Of a stretch of 64,000 nucleotides of DNA, positions 46,961 through 60,845 are shown piece by piece. The number at the start of each line of letters is the position of its first letter. The first letter of the stretch is position 1. The translations under genes and the position numbers were made by a program. The notes under the pieces were generated by a model that saw nothing but the letters and a program-made list of their open reading frames with translations, ran no database searches and was not told where the DNA came from. Source of the stretch: Temnothorax longispinosus (lineage: Eukaryota; Arthropoda; Insecta; Hymenoptera; Formicidae); contig NC_092361.1 of the NCBI RefSeq assembly GCF_030848805.1, positions 16,141,406 through 16,205,405 of the forward strand, in the 5' to 3' direction.

Positions 46961-48161
46961 TGCAGCTCAAGATTCATTACATAATTTTTTAATCTATATA
47001 AAAAACTTATTATTGCAGTTATTTCTGATTATCGTAATTGTAATTATCATGTTTTGTAATTATACGTATTGTAACTGCAAAGATGTTTATATGTAATAAT
47101 ATTGTGTAATAATATTAATATATTTACTCTCTATTGCAATTTTCTTATTTTTAATTCTCTATTCCTACATTTATTATTGCACTATATTAACGATCATATA
47201 CGTTATTACAAAAATATTTAAAACATATGTTAATTTAAATTAGTGTAATTTTGTTATTTATTATGTCATGATACAGACTTAATAAAATTTCGGTTGAGTG
47301 AATTTAATCTTAATTAGTTGTTTTTGGTATATCACATATGCTAATATAGCTAAATCGTTTAAGCACTTGCATAATAATTCGCTACTCCGCACACTTTGCT
47401 TATATTTATGACTCTTGCAGACTATAAATATCCTGTCATTACACGAAGATAGTTAATATAAAGATGGATCTAGCCTTGTATTGATATGTGTGATGTGTTA
47501 GTTAATTAATAAATTATGTTCAATATTACTGAAATTGTGAATACAATAATATCAATATTTTACTTTGAACGTCAATCAATGTATTATTTTATATTTTCTC
47601 TGTATACCATTTTATTTAAAATCTATTTAACTTTAAATAATTATGTTGATAATTATATTTATCAATATTTTTATAATGTTTAACAAATAAATTCAATAAT
47701 TTTATTAAATCATAATTAAATTAAATGACTGTGTAATATCCTTGTAAATCTAAAAAGTTTCTCACTACTGTATGTATGTGCGTATGTGATAATAGTTATT
47801 TAAAAATAAATAAAAAAAATTGCTGGTATGTAAAATTGTATTACGTATATAGCACTGATAATAATTGGAATTAATTAAATTAAAGAAAAAAAACAATAGC
47901 AACTTATAGTTCCAGATTTTTAAAGTTAAAATTAAGATAAAATCTGCATTATATATTTTTAGCTAAGCCAAATTAAAAGAATATCAATAAAAAATATACA
48001 ACTTGAAATTTTTTGTAACACATTTAACAAATAATCTAGTAGTATTTCATATGTTTATACTAGTATACATTTTGGACTGTCATAAGCATAAACTGTCCGT
48101 GAAAGATTAATCACGACTGTAATCTAAATTTGGAGATCTTTGTTGCAACATTCATTCCTAG

Positions 48162-48409
48162 GATCGACTTGTTATAGAGATATCACGGGTTGTAACAGAT
48201 CTTTGGTGCAATCCTTCTATCGAAGCTATCATCTTTCTCAACAGCGCTATGTATGGAGAAACGCTTGTGAAGAAAAGGACCCGGCTAACGATTGGGCCCC
48301 TGTCAGAAGACCATTGTGTTTAAGACGTTGGAAAACCCAGATGTTAGGACGCCATTTAGAGAAGATCAACGAGGCAAGACGTAATCAAATGGGCCTTAGA
48401 ACTTCCTAA
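48162..48409 (+). CDS. Candidate terminal exon of an unrecognised gene
   Basis: Acceptor CATTCCTAG at 48153-48161, then 82 codons (2-base phase) to TAA. Codon use is balanced and GC higher than the surrounding AT-rich DNA, as in real exons here. Visible text: CYRDITGCNRSLVQSFYRSY, RYVWRNACEEKDPANDW, RRPLCLRRWKTQML, and a basic helix-like end KINEARRNQMGLRTS; four cysteines. There is no ATG that would make it a single-exon gene. AATAAA follows at about 48589. No family recognised and upstream exons not found, so it is partial. It could also be a chance frame. Confidence 0.4.
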
Positions 48410-50436
48410 CGAGCCGAAAACGCGACACAGCGACACACATTTAATATTATTAGTGGTTAGTTTAGCGTTTCGAATCGTGAATAACATTTGGAAACTTTAT
48501 GGTTTATAGTTAAAAATGTTAAAATGAGTCTGACAGATTCGAGAAAAGATATCTTCGAACATTATTAAAAAGAGCTAATTTTGATAACAATAAAAATATG
48601 ATATGGTCAAAATATTTTGTGAAATATTTTTCAAAATTTTTATATTTACAAAATTACTATTTATACTTATTAGCGATAAAAAATGTTTACGAGATAGATT
48701 TGTGAGATGAAAACGGACTTCTGTAGGCTTAAAACTTAAAACACTTGTCGATAAATCCAGGTAACGCGCTCGTGAAGATTTATTTATCGTCGATCTAAGC
48801 ATGATATCGATATGCGCCAAATATGGTGATTGCGGGTCGCGAAGAGTTCCTGTCAGATACAAAATATTATTTATGATACTGACAAGCTTCATTATGTAGT
48901 TGTACTTGAAACTTTTCGACATTAACATGACGTTGCTATTATTACATTTCTTTAGAGCATTACAAAATCACGGTGTTACGTGTTCGGTTAAAATTAAACA
49001 TAGCTTGTAGAATTAAACTTGGGCAAAATATTGTCAAAATAATTATAAATATTTCAGATATGAAATGGAAATTAAAGAATAGAAATTATGATCACGTCTT
49101 CTCTAAGTAGAATAATTTATTTCCTTCCAACAACGAAGATTTCTAAATGAAACGCGCAACAGTACTCGCGCTCGGTCCCGACTCTCTTTTCTAACACTCA
49201 TTATTTATCCTCGTTTATCTCAGATCTTTTATCCGGAGGATTACCCCAACACCAGCAGCCATCTTTAAGCGCGCAAATGTGCAAAAGGAGGATCTTAGGC
49301 TAATTTGATCTTTGTAAGACGCGGATAAAAGAGAAAATTCACGGTGTGCCCTGTCGTATCGGTGAGTAAAGAATAGCATGCATTAGCCAGGTCGTGCCCG
49401 CGATGCGAGACCTCACGTCGAAGCACCATATACGTGTATCTCTATATATGCGCGCGGCAACTCGACCTCGCGCTCGCGCTCGGTATACCTACTCCGATCT
49501 TATGCAAATCGTCCGGGCGATGCGCGGCGCGCTGTGGAATGATGAGCGGCTGGGTAAGGTCACCGAGGAGGAAGGTTAAAACAAGCACGGACTTAATCCC
49601 CCTCTCGCCCACGGTGAGCCGACGATGCCGATACAATCCCCGATAATGGCGCAGAAGCAGGCGCGCGGGGCAACCCTTTCGACCGCAACACAGCGCGGCC
49701 GCAATTAACGTTCAGGTGAACCGTCTTCTCGTGAAAGAAGTCGAAGGACTTCGTAACCCTCGATATATCTCGATCGTTATGCGCTTCGCTCCTCGCCGGG
49801 GGATTCGTGATAATCTTGATATAATAATGTGCGACTACAGGTGCACATTTCATTGAACATGATGTATAACTTATAACAGATGCAGCCGCGGTGATTCGAT
49901 GACGCAATAGACGATAACCGATCTCTCCGATTTCTTCGTAGCTCCCATTCTTTATTTCCTCGTTTCTTTTATAATACTTTTTTCTTCTTTTTATTTGATT
50001 CTTTATTTCTTTCTTTGCCTATAATTTCTTGCATTTTTACTTCTTTTCTATTTATTTTTCATTTCTTTTATTATATTATCCTTTTTATCCTCTTTTTGTT
50101 GTTTCCTAAACAGTATTATAACTTGCTAAATATTTGCTTCATAATTTGCTTTATTCACATAATTTATTTTTATAATTTATTCTCTCATAGGACAAAATTT
50201 TTAATATTTACATATAAAAAATGCCGTCTTTTTCACGCAGAATCGATTTCTGTTTAATCAGAAATGCGATGAAATTTTCTATAAAAATGTACAGATATAT
50301 GATTGCTGCTATAGCGCTTAAACGTTAACGTTTATGAATTATGTTAGGCTGGAACGTGTAATTACGATTACACAGATCATAATTTAATCGTTTGCGAGCG
50401 AGAGCGAGATAGTAGTTGCCAATGTTGAAGCAGCAT

Positions 50437-50462
50437 TCTCTCTCTCTCTCTCTCTCTCTCTC
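50437..50462. repeat. CT microsatellite
   Basis: About 13 CT units. Confidence 0.9.
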
Positions 50463-53264
50463 CGCTCCCCGAAGATCATCAGGTCCATCTCACGTCGGGT
50501 CCTCGGTACAAAAATTCGTATCGCGGAATGCCGTGTCTTTGTCTCCGACTCTCTTATTATCGGGCTCTCTCCCAATCTAACGATTCATGTGATTCGACAT
50601 CGACGATACTTAAAGGTAACTCCTTCCGTGACATTAAAAAGGCACTCCCAGGTTCTCGATGCACCGGTCCCTTTGCTTGCAGTTTCACACGGCGATGTCG
50701 GATGTAGAAATATCTGCACTGACGTTCCATTTCTATGGCGTTTTACGAGCAAGCATAATCTTTTTGTTCATATCTATCTGGTACTTGGTGTGTATTTAAG
50801 AACAGCTCTTTTCCATTAAATGCATGTAAATTAATAACGTAAAGTATATATTTAAAGTAATAATTATTCTTTTATATATTATGTAAATCTATATATGGGA
50901 TTATTATCTCTTATATCTATTTATTTCGATTGTTTTTTAATACTTTATATTTTGTTATTTATTATGTATTCATCTATTTCTTCGCATGCAAAACTATGTA
51001 TTAACTTAATTTTTGAAAAATTTATTGTTAGAATTAAAGTCGAAGTCCTTTCAAAACATCTTGTATATATATTTAACTCATATCTTATTTGCTCTTTCTC
51101 TTGCTTTTACTTGTCCTTCATGCAGTAATCAATATGACTTCGTACCTTTCACATCGGATCGTCCGTTAAACCGCAAATATATGAACAAGACTGAATAATT
51201 TGTGTTCCTTGGATTATTATCTTCCAGATGTATCTATATATGTTTGAATCTAAATGTATACATAAACACATATAAATACATGCGTGTATAATCCTCTATA
51301 CAATTATATTGTTTAATTTCAGCAGATTTATATTTCTTCAGAATGTTGCAACAAATGTTTATTACCCATTCCTGAAATCACATATTTCCACAAATTTAGC
51401 TAGTTACGTAATTATTGAATATTGAAATTTCAAAATTAACTCAAAATTAAAATTTTTGTTTCTCCTCTGATTGCGAGTCTACATAAACATTTTTTAAAGA
51501 GAGAAACTTAATTTAAAGAGTAATTATTAAGATGTATAATGCTAGAATTGAAAGAGCTGTAAACGATAATCTATTCATTTTCCGTTAAAATGATGATAAT
51601 GCAGGTAGCCTGTATGCAAATGTAATATGTAGGAAGTCATTGTTACATCTCAAGTTACATTCTTTCGCTGTAACAATATTGTGAAATTCCTATACGGATG
51701 TTGGAGATTCGGTGAGAAACGTGTAGATCCGCGACAACCTCGATTCGCATAATTAAATGTCGGTGTCGTACCACCTGCGATTTCATAAAGTTTAAAGTTC
51801 TAATTAGCGAAGATGTCACGCTAACAATCCTCTTTCTCAAGTTACCACGTAATCTAGCCTTTTCTCAAGCTAATGATTTTACGACGACGCACACTACGAT
51901 TTAATCTATTTCACAATGTATTGTTTTGTAGAAAATTATAGAGGCTGCATACCAAAATTGTATCTTAAATATGAAAAAAGAGCTTAAAAATTGTATGTAA
52001 ATTATTGCTCACAATATACTTTAGATAAATTTAAATAACTGAAGCAATCAAAATTAAACTTGTTTGCGTTATCGTGATTGATTTTAGTTTTTTTATTTTA
52101 CCATAAATATTCACGTCGCGTGTGTCACAGTTATATTATTATCAGGATAAATTTAAAAATTACTCAGTTTCTATTCCGCAAATAATTTTACAAATTTATT
52201 AAGCAATATTAAAGGTTTAATATTTTGATGTAAAAATATGCAAGTGCAATATATATATATATTAATTTTTAACAACTTATTGATAAATTTTGACAGAATT
52301 GAAAAAAAGTTTATAGCAAAATAAGTGAGCACATTAGGCATTACATTTTTTCATTCTTATATATATATTTTTTATAAAAAGGTATATGTCTTTCTGCTGT
52401 TATCATCTGTGGTACTTTTGATATGGCTTTTGCATTGGACGCAATATTTCCTAAGAATGCGTTAGCTAGCGTACAGTAAATTTTTATTGAGTATTATTTA
52501 TTTAACCAGAGAGAAGCCTGAGAATGGACGTGCTCACGTTTTAGAAGAAATCCGTTCACTGGCGCCTCCATGTGCATAAAACGTACACATTAAACTACGT
52601 AGCCATGGATATTTCCAGCTGGTAACATATTATATTCAAGATTCTGCTCCATGGTATGTAAATGATTGTTTGATTCTATTCCTTAATTGCTATGTCCACA
52701 AAGTATAATTGCGTAACAAAGAATTATAAAAAATAATAATTAAAATTGGAATAATTTAAGCCTAGAAAGATATTAAAAATGAGAAAAAATCGTTAAGGAT
52801 GTACAAATTTTGATATTTATTTAACAAATTTTGTCTTATTGTATGCATGTACATATAAATGAAGTTATAAAATTATATATGAACACGATTTTTTCTGCAA
52901 TCTGTTCTACATTTACCGGATATAATTTTTTTGTTATTAAAAATATCTCGGCAAAACTTGGAGAATTATTATAAATAAATTATATGTATACTTTTACTTT
53001 AAGATTGATTAATTTGAAATAAGACTTAATCCAGCAAAAATGGATTAGCCTCTATAGAGACTATTATCCCCACAGATTTTAATCGGTGGCCCTATTTTCT
53101 TTGCATGTGTTTTTCTGCTTTACATTTGTATTTATATTTTTTATTTTTAAATTTTTGTTTCATTATTATCCATATTATCCAATTATTTCGCGTCAAACTA
53201 TACAATTCTCTAATGACGTCTAATTCTATATCATTAATTATAAATAACATTTCGTACAATTTAA

Positions 53265-53360
53265 TATTATAACATAAAATAACATGATATAATAGTATAA
53301 TATAATATAAATTTATGATATTATAATATAATATTATAATATTATAATATGATAATAAAA
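53265..53360. repeat. Self-complementary AT tract
   Basis: Irregular TATAATATTA / ATAATATTATAAT units, able to form hairpins or cruciforms. Confidence 0.6.
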
Positions 53361-53742
53361 CAATTAAATGTTGTGTGATAAATGAAATAAATTTTTTAAT
53401 GTGTATAAACTTATGCTCTGTTGGCGCAATATTTGATATTACTTTTGATATCTACTTTTATAACAAAAATAAAACAACATTGTTTCACAATAGCTATTTT
53501 GACGGTCGCGGATATTTGATGCTCTTTTCTTAAAAAAAAAAAAGATATTGTTATTTCAAATACAAATTCTCTCTCCTGATCCTTTGCTATCCAATGGATG
53601 TACAGTAAAATTATTCAAATTTAGATTGATATCCGCAGGAATGTGACCCGAAAATTGAGAAGGGATTATTAATTTTATCATCGGCCCACGATTCGACACT
53701 AAAGGACACTAACCAAATAATTATCTCAATCGGTATCGACCA

Positions 53743-56700
53743 TTATACGGTATTCTTCCGTAACCAATTGTAAATCTTCCCGTAATACTTGTCAAACCAA
53801 CGTATGTCGGATTCCACTCGTTCTATCGCTTGTTGTATAGTTCGCGTTGAGCCAAATTCATCCAGATGTTCTTTTACAAACTCTACCAGCTAAAAGATAA
53901 TAACATATAAAAAATAGATACATTAATTTTTTGAAAGAGTAATGAGAACCTAGTGGAAATTAATTACGTACGTGCTTCCATCTGTTTATCAAATTGATTA
54001 AAGAGCTTAACATTTGTGTTGTGTTTTCTATTTAAATTTGTTTTAAATAATTTAAAAAATATATTTATACTATTATTTTTTTCAACTTACGTCTTTCAAT
54101 TCGTATCTTGTACTTATTCCCTTTGTTGCTGCCTTTGCGACTTCATTAAAAGATGACGTCCCAAGACTAGATATAATGAAAGATTTATGTTATATCAAAC
54201 TTTCATAGTAAAATTTAATTCGATCTAATAAGACAAAGATTCATGGCAATAAAAATTATAATATAAATTTGTGATATTTCCTAGCGAGATTAATTTCTAA
54301 CGAAACTAATGATGTTCTCTATTTTTAAAGCCTTGTGTACACGATACTAGAAATCGGTCCGAGTTTCGGTTTAAGCCAATGAAACTGCTGCTTTTCTGTA
54401 AGAGCTGCAAGTTGATTGGCTTAAACCGAAACTCGGACCGATTTCTAGTATCGTGTACACAAGGCTTAAAAAAGCTTTCTGTAATAGAAACATATGAATG
54501 TAAAATATACAAACATATGAATATAAAAATAAAGGATTGACGCTAAAGCTTACTATTTCTTGAGATGTTCCCATTTATCTCTAAAGTAATTAAACGTGAG
54601 TGACTGCCCGACAACATTGTTAGCTATAAATCGGAAAACCATGGTGGCATCTTGCTTCCTGATTCCCGAATTTTCCGTAAAGGCCCAATCTAAAAGTTGA
54701 TTTAACAGCCATATCTCCCTTGTGCAGGCTAATGCGTTCAAGAGTAGATTCTTTTCCGATCCTACGTTGGTTCCTCGGTATCGCTGCCAAATAAATTCCC
54801 ATTCACTTTGTCCACCCACTCGAACAGCCGTGCAATAAACCACGCTCCTCAAGTTCGGCGAAATTCTAAATACAAAATTTGTAATGGCTACAAAAATATG
54901 TGTAAATAGCTTTATCACATATTCTAAAGCTAACGAATAATTTATAGTGTTACAATTAATATGTTTAATTCGCCAACAGAGCGAATGGAACAACTTCATC
55001 GTTGCGATCTTGTGCATCAAAAAATGCAATAATGTGTCAATAAATAATCCAGTTTTAAATAATACATAATATGATATATGACATTTCTACTTACGGATTA
55101 TTAACATCCGGATCAGGATTGTTACGCCAATACCTGAATTGTTGCACGGCGTTCGTAACACAATCCTCATGGTCGAAGTTACATGCCCAAGTTAGAACAT
55201 CAATTCGTGTCAAAATTGTCAGCTGAGAATCTGTTATTTCGTCAGTGAAACCGACTTGCTTGTATACATTATCGAGTAGTTTTAATACAAACAACTAAAA
55301 AAATATTGAAAGTGAAAATAATAAGTATTATTTATGTTTTATGCTAACACTATGGAACATCTAATTAAATAATTATTGATATTTTTCATAAATATCTATA
55401 TAACTGTTAACTAATACTCTAGTTTGATGAATACATACACTGAATTTGTCATGACTTGGTGTTTTGATTAACATATCTTTTAAGAAATCTATGCCTCTGA
55501 AAGCTGCCCTCCAAGGAAAATACTCGATTTCGCGGACCAAATAAGATATAACATCGAAAGCGATATTGTAGTCGAGCTTGCCAGCTCTAGCCAAGTTAAG
55601 AGCGTCGTCGATCAATTGCGCTCGGTTATTCGCCGAGATACGTGTGAAATTTTGTTTCAATTGTCTAATTATCATTTGCCAGTTTGTTCTGTCATAATTC
55701 ACTCTATAGTACGCTGTTATATAAGCATAATATACATATATTATCTAACGTCGCATTTATATTTTTATAATATGGAACCAATAAATTTATCATCTTCTAA
55801 AACTTTTTAGTATCTTTCCTTCTATAAATTTGAACAATTTCCTTTATATATTTCGATTTACAATGTTTTTCTTTAATTACTCGAAAAATTTATGTTCTTG
55901 ATATTATTCTTGATACATTTCTAATAAATTAAAAAAAAGTTTTAGATTAGTATCCCCTTAATGGTATTAAGGGTATTAACAAAATTGTTCAAAATTATTT
56001 TACAATTAATATTCTTTAAAAAAACTAAAGATAAATATTAATAAATTTTGCATTATAAGAATAATTTTTAAAATTTTTACTACAAATATAATTCTTGTAT
56101 CATGGATACTGTATCAGGATATAGTTACCAGTTTCTTGCACATTGAATATTATCCATTCAAATGGGCTTACACGGAAATCGTTAAGGATAATCGAGCGTT
56201 CCGCTTTTAGCCATTCCGTAGGTTGAGTGTTATTAAAGTTTAATTGCTTTTCCCATGTATAAGTAATAGGTATCCACCATAATGATTCAGATGTGATCGT
56301 TGTGTCGTTATTGTCAAGCAGAAAACGTTCCTGCGAAAAATAGACGGCGCGTACAATGCTATTATAAATCTCTTAAAATCTAAATAATTCGTTAATTAAA
56401 TAGTTGCCCGTAACAGCATTATAATGTAACATTATATATTTCATAATCTTCTTTTGTGACGAAACAAAGTATTTTACATGTAATAGAAAGATTATCTCAA
56501 GTATTTAAATATAATAGAAAGATTATCTCAAAGACTCAGCCTCGCGCCTTTAATTCTATTATTCACCGTATTATGTTACTGACTTTTATTCGTTTAATTT
56601 ATTATTTCTTTTAAATTAGTTGATCTATGGAGTTCGAAATGTCCCTACGTTATTATGTATTCATGAGAGATTAAACTGTTTATTATTTTTGACATCTCTT

Positions 56701-59700
56701 GAATTACTCGTTATTAGCATCTTGAATTCATTATTTAATAGAAAGATGATCAAGTGTAGAGAATGACTGTACAAGTCAGCCACATTGGCTTTTACTTGTT
56801 AAATGGTCATTTAATAAATCGCACTTTATTGAATTATTATTTAATTTATAATTATTAAAATACCTGTGTCAGCATAATAATACTGTCGTTGTAGGTTCGT
56901 GAGACAGTAACTACAGGAAAGCCGGTTTGCAATGTCCAAGTATCCATTATTTCTTTAACAGTTACGTTTGGATGAAGTACCTTATCTTTGTGAGCTTGTT
57001 TGGTCAGAGCGTACCACAAATCATTTTGTTCAGCATTTTGATAAGCTCTATTTGATAGAAATATCGTCAATTATTGTCGCATTATATAAAACTTTATTTA
57101 TAAAATCTTATTTATATTTATAATATCGCAAAAATATTATTGTTAATGATTATTGATTTTAAATCGTTTTATATATAAATAAGCAAAAGTTTACTAAATA
57201 ATCTTTACTTATTTACTTATTACTTCACTTACTTTTCATTCAAATAATTAGTCAGACCCTTCTCGAAAACATTTATTGTGAGAAAATGCGCCATCATTCT
57301 TATTATGGTAGCACCTGAGCAATTTTAGTATTCATGCAGTTACATTAGATTTCTTTAGAATCGTCATAATTTACTAATTAAATTTTAAATTGTCAAGTAC
57401 CTTTTCCATAAGAAATCCTATCAAAGATTTCATTGATTTCATCCGGATGACCGATTTCAATGGATATGGGGTGGGAAGATTTCAAAGCGTCTAAACTAAA
57501 TACATCTTGAAGTTCGTCAACGACGAATTGATCCAGCATTCTCCACGTCGGTTCCAGCTGTATGTTTCAAGAATATGACAAATTTACATTACAATATAAT
57601 ATATAAAATATATTCAAAACATTCAACATTTTCTAAGTCATATTTCTCAAATTGCCGAATTGCCAACGCAACAATTTTGACAATGCGTGCGATATATAAC
57701 CCAGGGTCAATAAACGGCTTACTGCATTCACGCCGATATATTCCATATAAGTGGCGAAACCCTCATTCAACCAAATATCCGTCCACCAACTTGGAGTCAC
57801 TAAGTCTCCAAACCACTGATGACTGATCTCATGTGATACAGTGGTAGCTACACGCTGCTTCCTAGCACTGGTCGATATGCCTTCCTGATACAACATCTCT
57901 GTCTCTCTAAATAGACAAAATAGCATAGTATTTCCGTATCTCATACAATTATTAGCGTATTTCGCGTATATTTATGAAATTATAATAATTTTGTAAATTA
58001 TAATGATAGAAGAATTAACTATTTCCAGAAGAATTTTATAAACTGCTTCTGACTACAGTTTTAATAATCTCGTAAATTATCTTAAAATATAATTATTTGT
58101 ATATATTAACGATAAAGATTTAATCTCTTTTCAAGCACAAATCAAGTCACGTAGTAACAAAATAGATTGGTTTTAAAATTGTTTTAACGTTTGTAGATTA
58201 ATCATGAGTGAATATATTGTATATGACTCAATGGTTACTCCAATATCATATATAAATCTACTTCCGATGAAACTTCCACCTTCATGATATTATCAAAAAA
58301 ATATTAAATAAATTATTAATATATTAAATAAATTATATATATATAATTAAATAAATGTTTCCACGGCCAACGAAATTGTAATACTTCTTATAAAAAAATA
58401 TCAATTTATCGGAAGAAATGACGGAAATATTTATTAGCCACATACTTTTCGAGTATATACTTAAGGGCGTTTTTGTCAGTAAAGTAATAACATACTATTT
58501 TACATAATACAAATAATTATATATAAGTATGTAGAATATAGAAGAATGACTGTATTATGAAACAGAATAATTTCTATGCATCGCAACGCGTTTCGAAATT
58601 CATTCGATGATATTTACGATATTGCAAAATGGGATTAATGTTCTCTTATTTTATACAATAATGAAATAAAAATGTAATTATTAATTGTCAGTGCGCATAT
58701 GACATCCTTACCTAAATGTTAACAATCCCCAATTTTCCATGGCGCCGGCGGCGAAATCAGGTAGCGCGACCATATCCATCTTTGGTAAAGGGAATTTGAT
58801 TTTGAAATAGTCCTCGAAGTATCTGAGTACTTCCGGTCCAATATTCAAGCTATATTGTGCTTGATCAATGGCATTGTGACGCGCCCAAACTGTAAAGTTT
58901 CTATTTTCTGATTCCCGTACATCAAAATCAGAAACTACGAAGGCTACCAAGTACGTAGACATCGGTACCGAACGCTTGTAATGATCCCACACGTATGTGT
59001 TTAAACCGGGCCTGATTATAAAAAAAAAAATAAGAAAGAAAATGTTCCTTAAAATTCTGCAATACTTACTTAAATAATTTGGGGGGGGGGGAACAGCATA
59101 AGTGTCGTTTATTCGACCCAACTGGCCAAATTTATTTAAAAAACGCTACGTTTCGACCGTGATTTCGGTCCTTTTCAAGCGTATGGATACAAATTATTTA
59201 TTAGTTCAGCATAATGACCAAACTATGCCGTATCTAAAAAATAATTAGTGCCTTGATATCCAAAGAATTAAAATGTAGGTATATGTATGTTGGAACGACA
59301 TATTCGTTATTCGTTCAATTGTCGAAGGACTCGTCAAAGCTGTGACACTGTTCGACTGATAAACCAGTGCGACGGCATGAAACTACGTTATAATGCGAAA
59401 ATATGACACAGTTACTCACACTGGCGTCCGTTTCACTATTCGAGGCATATTCGAAATGGATGTCATGTTTCTGGGACGCGCTATGTTAATTTGGAATTTG
59501 GCTTTCAAAGCCGGTTCGTCGAAACATGGAAAAGCACGGCGCGCATCCGTTGGTTCAAACTGAGTCGTAGCAATCCATCTATAATACAGAAATCCGATAT
59601 CTTTAGCAAACAATCGACAGGAGTTCTCGTTTGAATCTATACATAAGTCAAACACACACTCGCAATAAGACTATTCAAATAATTACTCGCTCTATTCTCT

Positions 59701-60806
59701 AATCAAAACACTTTGCAATAAGTCCAAGTATAATAGTGTGAATAGTATAATGATATTAAAAATTAAGAGATTTAGCGAAATAATTTTAATAACTTCTTCC
59801 CTCTCCCTTTCTCTTCGGGAAATAAATTTAAATTTGTCTTTCGACAAATTAAAATTTATCTATGCTGTGCTTTTTTTATCTAATTAAATGTTCTGTAGAT
59901 TAAAGTTTCAGGTTTTAGATTTTAGATGAGCAATTTATTGAGCAATAAATATAACAGCTTTATATCAAAATACGCTTGTGTTAAATAGTACATTTAATTA
60001 AGTCAGTTAAAGCATAAAGAAGCAACTCTCAATTTACATCAGCCACGAAGTTTTATTGTGACATCGTTTACCTCGTCTGATTGCCGACCATATACGAGCT
60101 CCTATAGAAACCTTGCAGATTGTCGTTCAAATAGCCAATGAACTTGAGATGCACGACGTATTTATTGCCTTTTTTCAACGTGTTCGATGTTTTAATCACG
60201 TGAAATTGCTTGTCGATGTCGTTTTTTTGCTCAGCGATCTTGATTACGGTCTTGTTATTCTTGTTATTAGCCGAGTACTTAACGATATGCGTAAAGTTTT
60301 CATCGATCTTTATACAAAAGGCGTGCAGCGTAACATTGTTCGTATCCTCTGTCACGTTTACTAAAATTTTGACCTAGACAAATCGATAATATTTCTATTT
60401 TTATAAGAAGCAGTCTTTATAAGAGAAATTAATAATACGTTTAATTTTTTCTTTAAGTGCCGCGAAATTGTATTTTTAATTATGCATGTTCCTACTTATC
60501 TCATTGTAGGATTCAAAGATATTTCAGAATTGTATACAGAATTTTATAAAAATGTATAATTTTTTCAACACAAACATAACAGTAAAATTTTTTAAATGTT
60601 TTCCTTCAATAGCAATTCGAAAAATCGTCGCAAATCAGACCAGTCGACAATTCGTAGAAAAGTAACAAGAACAAAAACAAATTTTAAATTATAATTAATC
60701 GGGAGTATCACAGGAACGCATATATTCTATTTTTTCAGTACATGAATGTTAACGATTGTATCAATTACTATACATATGTCTGTTCGTGATGGCAATAACA
60801 ACGTAT

Positions 60807-60845
<39 letters not shown>

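Larger units (their letters stand above)
31442..48161. other. Gene-poor region
   Basis: No gene I can support in 16.7 kb. AT-rich with CpG-rich islets near 32400-33000, 37200-37560, 38240-38680, 39140-39740, 40440-40740, 41100-41540 and 45400-45620; the long frames inside them overlap on both strands without homology and are explained by lack of stop codons in GC-rich sequence. A GCGAGC simple repeat lies at about 39548-39570. Could be intergenic or long introns of a gene whose exons I cannot recognise. Confidence 0.4.
48410..53742. other. Gene-poor region
   Basis: No gene supported. 49180-49720 is CpG-rich, with GCGCTCGCGCTCGG at about 49470. CT microsatellite at 50437-50462. 53265-53360 is an AT-only tract of self-complementary TATAATATTA units. 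Elsewhere AT-rich filler. Confidence 0.4.

Noticed and set aside
59135..59180. Penelope-like 3' end (CTACGTTTCGACC)
   Set aside because: Too short to assign, kept only as a low-confidence feature.
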